From Clostridium gelidum (GTDB taxonomy: Bacteria; Bacillota; Clostridia; Clostridiales; Clostridiaceae), in contig NZ_AP024849.1 of NCBI RefSeq assembly GCF_019977655.1, positions 1-7,500 on the forward strand: DNA of 7,500 bases, written 5' to 3'. Under the pieces are notes generated by a model. The model did not search any database, was not told the origin of the DNA, and worked only from the letters and a program-made list of their open reading frames with translations. This document shows, piece after piece, positions 1 through 4,424 of the stretch (within the stretch, counting starts at the first letter, position 1; every line of letters begins with the position of its first letter). The position numbers and the translations under genes were made by a program.

Positions 1-1344
1 ATGGATGCCGATCTCAAAAATTTATGGGATAAAACCCTAGATATTATAAAAAGCGAGCTAAGTGAAGTTAGCTTTAATACTTGGATTAAAAGCTGCGAAC
101 CTATGTCTATCTCTTCTGATACTATAAAGATAAGCGTTCCAAATTCATTTACTCAAGATATTTTAGATAAACGCTATAAAGATTTAGTTGTAAATTCTAT
201 AAAAGCAGTTTGTTCAAAACTATATAAGATTGAATTTATTATAATGTCGGATGGTTATGATAATGATAAAAGTAATCTTCCTGAAATATCAAAGTCAATT
301 ATAGTTAATGATGAAATGTCTTCAACATTAAATCCCAAATATACATTTAAATCTTTTGTAATAGGTAATAGTAACAGATTTGCTCATGCTGCATCTCTAG
401 CTGTTGCAGAATCACCTGCAAAAGCCTATAATCCTCTATTTATATATGGAGGTGTTGGACTTGGAAAAACCCACTTAATGCATGCTATAGGTCATTATAT
501 TTTAGAAAGCAATCCAAGTGCCAAAGTAGTATATGTTTCCTCTGAAAAATTCACTAATGAATTAATTAATGCAATTAAGGATGATAAAAATGAAGAATTT
601 AGAAATAAATATAGAAATGTCGATATATTACTTATAGATGATATACAATTTATTGCTGGAAAAGAACGTACTCAAGAAGAGTTCTTCCATACATTTAATG
701 AATTGCATGATGCAAATAAACAAATTATATTATCATCAGATAGACCACCAAAAGAAATTCCAACATTAGAAGATAGATTACGTTCAAGATTTGAGTGGGG
801 CTTAATCGCAGATATTCAAGTTCCAGATTTCGAAACTAGGATGGCCATTTTGAAAAAGAAAGCTGATGTTGAAAACTTAAATGTAGCTAATGATGTTATG
901 GGATATATTGCCACTAAAATTAAATCTAATATAAGAGAACTTGAAGGCGCTTTAATAAGAATAATTGCTTATTCTTCACTCACTAATCGAGAAGTTACTG
1001 TAGATCTAGCTACAGAAGCATTAAAAGACATTATATCTAAAAAACAAGGAAAACATGTCACTATTGATATCATACAAGATGTAGTTTCTAGCTACTTTAA
1101 TTTACGTATAGAAGATTTAAAGTCTCAAAGGCGAACTAGAAATGTTGTTTATCCAAGGCAAATTGCAATGTATTTAAGCAGAAAATTAACAGATATGTCC
1201 TTACCTAAAATTGGAGAAGAATTTGGCGGAAGAGACCATACTACAGTTATACATGCTTATGAAAAAATATCCGATAATCTGAAAATGGATGATTCATTGC
1301 AACAGACTGTTGCTGATCTTACTAAAAAGCTAACTCAAAATTAA
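1..1344 (+). CDS. dnaA: Chromosomal replication initiator protein DnaA
   Basis: DnaA is the AAA+ ATPase that binds 9-bp DnaA boxes at oriC, forms an ATP-dependent filament and melts the origin so that the replicative helicase can load. The 447-aa length matches Bacillota DnaA. Domain I (about 1-80) carries the helicase/regulator-interacting fold around W28; a short variable linker (about 81-110) follows. The AAA+ core has Walker A GGVGLGKT (150-157), Walker B ILLIDD (209-214), sensor 1 around ILSSDRPP (243-250), the box VII arginines in EDRLRSRF (257-264) and the sensor 2 region NIRELEGAL. Domain IV ends with the DNA-binding signature GGRDHTTVIHAYEKI, starting at G409. The ATG at base 1 is the natural start, since the protein begins in the usual domain I helix (LKNLWDKTL). 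Promoter and ribosome binding site lie outside the window. The stop codon overlaps a DnaA-box-like 9-mer of oriC. Base composition is nearly balanced in G and C, unlike the G-rich gyrB and gyrA. Confidence 0.99.
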   Translation: MDADLKNLWDKTLDIIKSELSEVSFNTWIKSCEPMSISSDTIKISVPNSFTQDILDKRYKDLVVNSIKAVCSKLYKIEFIIMSDGYDNDKSNLPEISKSIIVNDEMSSTLNPKYTFKSFVIGNSNRFAHAASLAVAESPAKAYNPLFIYGGVGLGKTHLMHAIGHYILESNPSAKVVYVSSEKFTNELINAIKDDKNEEFRNKYRNVDILLIDDIQFIAGKERTQEEFFHTFNELHDANKQIILSSDRPPKEIPTLEDRLRSRFEWGLIADIQVPDFETRMAILKKKADVENLNVANDVMGYIATKIKSNIRELEGALIRIIAYSSLTNREVTVDLATEALKDIISKKQGKHVTIDIIQDVVSSYFNLRIEDLKSQRRTRNVVYPRQIAMYLSRKLTDMSLPKIGEEFGGRDHTTVIHAYEKISDNLKMDDSLQQTVADLTKKLTQN

Positions 1345-1350
1345 TCCACA
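1342..1350 (+). promoter_or_regulatory. DnaA box 1 (TAATCCACA), overlaps dnaA stop
   Basis: One mismatch to the consensus TTATCCACA (position 2). Its first three bases are the TAA stop codon of dnaA, so the origin begins directly at the end of the reading frame. Confidence 0.7.
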
Positions 1351-1377
1351 GCTGTATATAGTAATTAGATAATAACC

Positions 1378-1386
1378 TGTGGATAA
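1378..1386 (-). promoter_or_regulatory. DnaA box 2 (perfect TTATCCACA on - strand)
   Basis: Reads TGTGGATAA on the + strand, the exact reverse complement of the consensus DnaA box. It lies where the -35 region of the putative dnaN promoter would be. Confidence 0.9.
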
Positions 1387-1397
1387 TATTTTTATAG

Positions 1398-1406
1398 TGA
1401 TATAAT
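1398..1406 (+). promoter_or_regulatory. Extended -10 promoter element, candidate dnaN promoter
   Basis: TGATATAAT is a perfect extended -10 (TGnTATAAT). No good -35 is present: 17 nt upstream is TGTGGA, part of DnaA box 2, which fits an extended -10 promoter that does not need one. Predicted transcription start is near 1413, just before DnaA box 3 (1416-1424). Flanking boxes suggest that DnaA could repress it; that is inference. It would give a leader of about 190 nt for dnaN. Confidence 0.5.
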
Positions 1407-1415
1407 ATCTAACAA

Positions 1416-1424
1416 TGTGGATAA
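1416..1424 (-). promoter_or_regulatory. DnaA box 3 (perfect TTATCCACA on - strand)
   Basis: Second exact copy of TGTGGATAA, in the same orientation as box 2 and 38 bp from it. It would cover the first transcribed bases from the -10 element at 1401-1406. Confidence 0.9.
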
Positions 1425-1445
1425 CCTCTATGATTTGTTACCTAC

Positions 1446-1454
1446 TTATCAACA
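1446..1454 (+). promoter_or_regulatory. DnaA box 4 (TTATCAACA)
   Basis: One mismatch to the consensus (A for C at position 6). It forms most of the left arm of the inverted repeat 1447-1481. Confidence 0.65.
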
Positions 1455-1481
1455 AGATTTTTTAATACAATTTTGTTGATA
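1447..1481. repeat. Inverted repeat inside oriC
   Basis: The arms are TATCAACAA (1447-1455) and TTGTTGATA (1473-1481), a perfect 9-bp match. Past one G-T position (1456/1472) three more pairs follow (1457-1459 with 1469-1471), leaving a 9-nt loop. Each arm contains a DnaA-box-like site, so it may be a head-to-head box pair rather than an RNA hairpin. No T-run follows, so it does not look like a terminator. Confidence 0.6.
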
Positions 1482-1482
1482 T
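1474..1482 (-). promoter_or_regulatory. DnaA box 5, degenerate (ATATCAACA on - strand)
   Basis: TGTTGATAT on the + strand has two mismatches to TGTGGATAA. It is supported mainly by its mirror relation to box 4 and its regular place in the array; it is probably low affinity. Confidence 0.4.
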
Positions 1483-1499
1483 TACTTAACTTAAGATGG

Positions 1500-1509
1500 T
1501 TGTTAACAA
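1500..1509. repeat. 10-bp perfect palindrome TTGTTAACAA
   Basis: A perfect palindrome that directly abuts the last DnaA box (sharing bases 1508-1509). Its + strand 9-mer TTGTTAACA (1500-1508) matches the DnaA box consensus at six of nine positions, so it could be the partner of the tandem box pair that flanks the unwinding site in B. subtilis. The function is not established here. Confidence 0.45.
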
Positions 1510-1516
1510 ATCCACA
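1508..1516 (+). promoter_or_regulatory. DnaA box 6 (AAATCCACA), anchor for the DnaA-trio
   Basis: Two mismatches at the 5' end, but the ATCCACA core is intact. It has the place and orientation of the box that anchors the DnaA filament next to the GC cluster and trios in the B. subtilis unwinding system. Box, then GCCC (1517-1520), then trios supports its role despite the imperfect match. Confidence 0.7.
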
Positions 1517-1520
1517 GCCC

Positions 1521-1538
1521 CTACTACTACTATTACTA
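1521..1538. repeat. DnaA-trio array, six repeats
   Basis: Six back-to-back triplets CTA CTA CTA CTA TTA CTA on the + strand, i.e. 3'-GAT/AAT-5' on the other strand, which is the described DnaA-trio consensus. DnaA is known to extend from the anchor box onto one strand of such repeats and so open the duplex. Four nt of GCCC separate the array from the anchor box. Confidence 0.85.
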
Positions 1539-1557
1539 TAAAAATATATATCTATCT
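1539..1557. other. A/T-rich DNA unwinding element
   Basis: Nineteen bases with a single C (about 1554) directly after the trios, including an ATATATAT run. This is the expected place and composition of the tract that melts first. The rest of the gap (1558-1590) is T-rich and shows no clear motif before the dnaN ribosome binding site AAGGAGGG at 1591-1598. Confidence 0.8.
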
Positions 1558-1604
1558 TTGTTATTGTCTTTATTGCGCCTGTTAATAAATAAGGAGGGTT
1601 TTAA

Positions 1605-2705
1605 ATGATTTTTACATGTGAAAAACAAAAAATATTAGAAGGCATCTCAATAGTTCAAAAAGCTATAACAGGTAAATCAACACTGCCTATACTTGAAGGA
1701 ATATATATCAATACAAATAAGTCTACATTAACACTTATAGGTTCAGATATGGATCTTAGTATTCAAACATCTGTTGATGCTACAATTATAGAAGAAGGGA
1801 ATATAGTTATTGATGCAAAAATATTTGGAGAAATAATAAGAAAATTACCTAACGCAACTATAAAAATAGAGACTCTTGAAAATCAAATAATAAAAATAAC
1901 TTGTGCAAAATCTGTATTTGATGTAGTTTATATGAATACAACTGAATTCCCAGAGTTACCTCAAATTAATGAAAACTTAAAGATATCAGTAAATCAAAAT
2001 ATATTAAAAAACATGATTAAAGGAACATCTTTTGCAATTGCTCAAGATGAAACTAGACCAATTCTTCAAGGAATCTTATTCGAAGTAAAAAGCAAAAACT
2101 TAAATTTAGTTGCTCTTGATGGATACAGATTAGCTATTAGAAATGAATTTTTAGATACGGATATTGATATGGAAGTTGTTATACCAGGTAAAACTTTAAA
2201 TGAAGTATCTAAAATATTAGAAGATGTTGATGATATTGTAGATATAACATTTACTAATAATCATATATTATTTAATTTAGAAAAAACAAAGATAATATCT
2301 AGATTACTAGAAGGTAAATTTATAAATTATAATTCATTATTACCACAAGAGCATAAATTATTAGTTAATATTAATAGACAAGAATTACAAAATGCCATAG
2401 AAAGAGCATCTTTAATGGCTAAAGACGGGAATACTAATTTAATAAAGTTAGATTTCCAGCAAGATAATTTAATAATAACATCCAATTCTCAATTGGGAAA
2501 AGTACGAGAAGAAATTTCAACTAAATTGCAAGGCGAGGGTATACAAATTGCATTTAATTCAAAATATCTGTTAGATGTACTTAAGAATGTGGAGGATGAT
2601 GAAGTTATTATGAAAATGACTTCAGGGATAAGTCCATGCGTAATTGAAGAAAAAAATAATGAAAATGCTAAATATCTGGTTTTACCAGTTAGATTAATGA
2701 GATAG
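1605..2705 (+). CDS. dnaN: DNA polymerase III beta subunit (sliding clamp)
   Basis: DnaN dimerises into a ring that slides on DNA and tethers DNA polymerase III and other clamp-binding proteins. The 366-aa length is normal. Three clamp-fold domains of about 120 residues are expected: domain 1 (1 to about 125, with LPIL at 27-30), domain 2 (about 126-248, with TRPILQG starting at T150), domain 3 (about 249-366). The C-terminus YLVLPVRLMR is the usual end, which forms part of the hydrophobic pocket for clamp-binding motifs. The ATG has a strong AAGGAGGG at 1591-1598, 6 nt upstream. It is likely transcribed from the extended -10 element in oriC and/or by read-through from dnaA, since no terminator is seen between them. 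The TAG stop overlaps the ribosome binding site of the next gene. Confidence 0.98.
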   Translation: MIFTCEKQKILEGISIVQKAITGKSTLPILEGIYINTNKSTLTLIGSDMDLSIQTSVDATIIEEGNIVIDAKIFGEIIRKLPNATIKIETLENQIIKITCAKSVFDVVYMNTTEFPELPQINENLKISVNQNILKNMIKGTSFAIAQDETRPILQGILFEVKSKNLNLVALDGYRLAIRNEFLDTDIDMEVVIPGKTLNEVSKILEDVDDIVDITFTNNHILFNLEKTKIISRLLEGKFINYNSLLPQEHKLLVNINRQELQNAIERASLMAKDGNTNLIKLDFQQDNLIITSNSQLGKVREEISTKLQGEGIQIAFNSKYLLDVLKNVEDDEVIMKMTSGISPCVIEEKNNENAKYLVLPVRLMR

Positions 2706-2709
2706 GAGG
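2704..2709 (+). promoter_or_regulatory. Distant ribosome binding site AGGAGG of yaaA
   Basis: A consensus AGGAGG starts inside the dnaN stop codon (TAG 2703-2705), but 31 nt separate it from the only plausible yaaA start (ATG 2741). No other Shine-Dalgarno-like sequence lies nearer. Leaving out the hairpin at 2710-2732 puts the ATG 8 nt from AGGAGG, the same spacing as at remB and gyrB. Confidence 0.75.
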
Positions 2710-2732
2710 ATAAATATTATTTTAATATTTAT
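2710..2732 (+). promoter_or_regulatory. RNA hairpin between ribosome binding site and start codon of yaaA
   Basis: ATAAATATTA (2710-2719) is the exact reverse complement of TAATATTTAT (2723-2732), with a TTT loop: a 10-bp stem, or 9-bp with a 5-nt loop. It begins at the base after AGGAGG and ends 8 nt before the ATG, so it neatly fills the excess spacing. All pairs are A-U, so stability is modest. A structure that shortens the ribosome binding site to start distance is known from phage T4 gene 38; its use here is inference. Confidence 0.65.
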
Positions 2733-2740
2733 GCAATAAA

Positions 2741-2947
2741 ATGAATAAAATAAAAATTAATACTGAAATTATAAAATTAGATGCTTTTCTAAAGTGGGCT
2801 GCTATTGTTAGTTCAGGTTCGGAAGCTAAACTTTACATACAAGATGGATTAGTGAAAGTTAATAATGAAATTTGCATTCAACGAGGAAAAAAATTAAAAG
2901 TTGGAGATATTGTAAATTTCAAAGATTCAGATTTTGAAATAGTATAG
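2741..2947 (+). CDS. yaaA: S4-domain RNA-binding protein YaaA (RlbA-like)
   Basis: A 68-aa protein made almost wholly of an S4 RNA-binding fold: KLDAFLKWAAIV (12-23), SEAKLYIQDGLVKVNN (27-42) and RGKKLKVGDIV (48-58). It belongs to the small S4 family found between dnaN and recF in Bacillota. The B. subtilis relative has been linked to assembly of the large ribosomal subunit, so it probably binds rRNA in the cytoplasm; that role is by family only. It is unrelated to E. coli YaaA. The start is ATG 2741: the frame is closed by TAA at 2723-2725, there is no other start codon between, and the N-terminus (KIKINTEIIKLD) is the family's usual one. The ribosome binding site is unusually far and a hairpin lies between. 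It is probably translationally coupled to dnaN. Confidence 0.92.
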   Translation: MNKIKINTEIIKLDAFLKWAAIVSSGSEAKLYIQDGLVKVNNEICIQRGKKLKVGDIVNFKDSDFEIV

Positions 2948-2990
2948 CGTAGTTATTAATAATAAAGTAAACTGTTATATAATAACTATG
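2948..2990. repeat. Inverted repeat between yaaA and recF
   Basis: TAGTTATT (2950-2957) and AATAACTA (2981-2988) pair perfectly; with one G-U at 2949/2989, C-G at 2948/2990 and A-U at 2958/2980 the stem reaches 11 bp around a 21-nt loop. It begins right after the yaaA stop. It has little GC and no following T-run, so it is not a convincing terminator. Its right arm reaches the -10 element before recF, so an operator or a chance A/T repeat are both possible. Confidence 0.4.
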
Positions 2991-2997
2991 ATATAAT
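2989..2997 (+). promoter_or_regulatory. Extended -10 promoter candidate for recF
   Basis: TGATATAAT, identical to the nine bases at 1398-1406 in oriC, is a perfect extended -10. No clear -35 is present. The predicted start near 3004 would give a very short leader that begins at the recF ribosome binding site (AGGTG, 3004-3008), so the site is plausible but not certain in such A/T-rich DNA. Confidence 0.35.
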
Positions 2998-3016
2998 TAT
3001 TATAGGTGTATTTTTT

Positions 3017-4099
3017 ATGTATATTAAAAATATGATGTTGATTAATTATAGAAATTATGAAAAATTAACAATAGAATTAGGTAAAAATGTAAATGTATTT
3101 ATAGGAGATAATGCTCAAGGTAAAACTAATATCGTTGAATCAATTTACTATGGTGCCTTTGCAAAGTCACATAGAACTTCAAAAGATAAAGAATTAATAA
3201 GTTGGAATAAGGATATGGCTTATATAAGCTTATTTATTGCAAAAAGTAGACTAGATAAAAAAATAGATATAAATATTTTAAGAGATGGAAAAAAGGCTAT
3301 TAAAGTAAATAATATTAAAGTAAAAAAAATAGGAGAACTATTTGGAACATTCAATGTGGTTATGTTTTCACCAGAAGACTTAAAAGTTATTAAGGAAGCT
3401 CCTAACTTAAGAAGAAGATTGCTAGATATGGAATTATCTCAAGTAAATTCAAAATATTACTTTAATTTAGTTCAATATAATAAAGTCCTAAATGAAAGGA
3501 ATATTCTATTAAAAAGTAGAAATTTCAATTCGGATGTGTTAGAAGTATATGATATACAATTAATTGAATATGCTGATTATATTATCTCAAAACGGTTAGA
3601 ATATATAGATAGAATAAACTTTTATGGAAATGTAATCCACAATGAAATAACATCTGGTAAAGAAAAAATTGAGTTTAAATATAATAGTGCTGTTAATTTA
3701 AATGATTATAAACGTAATTATTTAAGGAAATTGCAAGACAATATTTTGAGAGATAGAGAAAGAGGATTAACTTCAGTAGGACCACACAGAGATGACTTTA
3801 ATATTTTTATTAATGATATAGATACTAAGATATTTGGTTCTCAAGGACAGCAAAGGACAGCAATTTTAACTATGAAGTTTTCATCTCTAAAAATTATTAA
3901 AGAAATTACTGGAGAGTATCCTGTTTTATTATTAGACGATGTTCTTTCAGAACTTGATCTAAGTAGAAAAAGATACATATTGAGTACAATCAAAGATATA
4001 CAGACAGTAATTACATGCACAGGAATTGATGATTTAGAAGATTATTTAGATAGTAAAGCTAAGATATTTAATGTATCGAATGGACAAATTTTAAATTGA
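3017..4099 (+). CDS. recF: DNA replication and repair protein RecF
   Basis: RecF is an SMC/ABC-like ATPase of the RecFOR pathway that helps RecA load at single-strand gaps and stalled forks. The 360-aa length is normal. Visible motifs: N-terminal strand YIKNMMLINYRNY (2-14), Walker A GDNAQGKT (30-37), a middle helical arm, the conserved SVGPHRDD (253-260), the ABC signature region GSQGQQRT (274-281) and Walker B VLLLDD with SELD (303-314). The start is ATG 3017 with a modest AGGTG at 3004-3008, 8 nt upstream; the protein begins exactly as family members do. The ATG lies 69 nt after yaaA, the widest gap downstream of dnaN, and a promoter candidate sits there. Its TGA stop (4097-4099) touches the remB ribosome binding site, so the two are probably coupled in translation. 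Confidence 0.98.
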   Translation: MYIKNMMLINYRNYEKLTIELGKNVNVFIGDNAQGKTNIVESIYYGAFAKSHRTSKDKELISWNKDMAYISLFIAKSRLDKKIDINILRDGKKAIKVNNIKVKKIGELFGTFNVVMFSPEDLKVIKEAPNLRRRLLDMELSQVNSKYYFNLVQYNKVLNERNILLKSRNFNSDVLEVYDIQLIEYADYIISKRLEYIDRINFYGNVIHNEITSGKEKIEFKYNSAVNLNDYKRNYLRKLQDNILRDRERGLTSVGPHRDDFNIFINDIDTKIFGSQGQQRTAILTMKFSSLKIIKEITGEYPVLLLDDVLSELDLSRKRYILSTIKDIQTVITCTGIDDLEDYLDSKAKIFNVSNGQILN

Positions 4100-4105
4100 A
4101 GGAGG
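4100..4105 (+). promoter_or_regulatory. Ribosome binding site AGGAGG that sets the remB GTG start
   Basis: AGGAGG directly follows the recF stop and lies 8 nt before GTG 4114. An upstream in-frame TTG at 4096 would put this sequence inside the gene and leave it without a ribosome binding site, so GTG 4114 is preferred. Confidence 0.85.
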
Positions 4106-4113
4106 AATATTTA

Positions 4114-4374
4114 GTGTTTTTGCATTTAGGTGAAAATGTTGTAGTTCCTATTAAAGACATTATTGGAATATTCGATTTACAAAATACAATGTATAGTTCT
4201 GATACAATACAATTTTTAAGATTAGCAGAAGAAGATGGATTTGTGCAAAGAATTACAGAAGAACAACCAAAATCTTTTATAATAGCGGAAGTTAATAATA
4301 AAAGTAAAGTATATCTTTCACCAATATCATCAACAACATTAACAAAAAGAACTGATATAGATTATAGTTCGTAA
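4114..4374 (+). CDS. remB: RemB-like extracellular matrix regulator (DUF370, YaaB)
   Basis: An 86-aa protein of the RemA/RemB (DUF370) family. It starts MFLHLGENVVVPIKDIIGIFD (1-21) and carries the family's second conserved block YLSPISSTTLTKR (67-79). In B. subtilis, RemA is a DNA-binding activator of biofilm-matrix genes and RemB, encoded beside recF and gyrB, affects the same process; the role in a clostridium is unproven. The start is GTG 4114, chosen from the ribosome binding site and because homologues begin with the sequence aromatic/aliphatic-hydrophobic-HLG at residues 2-6. It lies 14 nt after recF and 50 nt before gyrB, in line with one operon. No signal peptide or membrane segment is seen. 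Confidence 0.9.
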   Translation: MFLHLGENVVVPIKDIIGIFDLQNTMYSSDTIQFLRLAEEDGFVQRITEEQPKSFIIAEVNNKSKVYLSPISSTTLTKRTDIDYSS

Positions 4375-4410
4375 TTAAAAAAAGTGAAAATTTTAATATT
4401 TATAAAGTTT

Positions 4411-4416
4411 AGGAGG
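4411..4416 (+). promoter_or_regulatory. Ribosome binding site AGGAGG that sets the gyrB TTG start
   Basis: AGGAGG lies 8 nt before TTG 4425. The first in-frame ATG downstream is codon 28 (in RPGMYIG), within the conserved ATPase domain, so TTG must be the true start. Confidence 0.88.
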
Positions 4417-4424
4417 ATTCTGAT

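Larger units (their letters stand above)
1342..1570. other. oriC: oriC, chromosomal replication origin (dnaA-dnaN intergenic part)
   Basis: The 260-nt gap between dnaA and dnaN holds no gene. What is seen: six DnaA-box-like 9-mers at 1342, 1378, 1416, 1446, 1474 and 1508 (first bases), two of them perfect TTATCCACA on the - strand; then a GCCC cluster, six CTA/TTA trinucleotides and an A/T-rich tract. In Bacillus subtilis the dnaA-dnaN gap holds the unwinding site with the same order of parts (DnaA box, GC cluster, DnaA-trio, A/T tract), so this is inferred to be where the strands first open. Origins in this group are often bipartite, with a second box cluster upstream of dnaA; that part would be outside the window. 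Confidence 0.93.

Noticed and set aside
1447..1481. Intrinsic terminator for dnaA
   Set aside because: The stem has few G-C pairs and is followed by ATTACTTAAC rather than a T-run. No convincing terminator is seen anywhere in the window.
1485..1495. Short dyad CTTAA-C-TTAAG
   Set aside because: Five-base arms of mostly A/T are expected by chance in this sequence.
1558..1590. Second dnaN promoter close to the gene (TTGTTA as -35)
   Set aside because: No acceptable -10 lies 16-18 nt downstream; GTTAAT is poor. T-rich sequence makes such half-matches common.
2731..2739. ATG at 2731 as start of a leader peptide or of yaaA
   Set aside because: It reads ATG CAA TAA: a two-codon frame out of phase with yaaA, and part of it lies in the hairpin arm. 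Too short to support as a gene.
3633..3641. DnaA-box-like TAATCCACA inside recF
   Set aside because: It is a single isolated copy within well-conserved coding sequence, with no neighbours of the same kind. Chance is likely, though a titration site cannot be excluded.
4096..4113. TTG at 4096 as remB start, overlapping the recF end
   Set aside because: It has no ribosome binding site, and the added residues are the translated AGGAGG site itself. Family members start at the equivalent of GTG 4114.
4375..4410. Promoter for gyrB in the remB-gyrB gap
   Set aside because: TATAAA at 4401-4406 has only A-rich sequence at the -35 place and no TG extension. Read-through from upstream is the simpler explanation.
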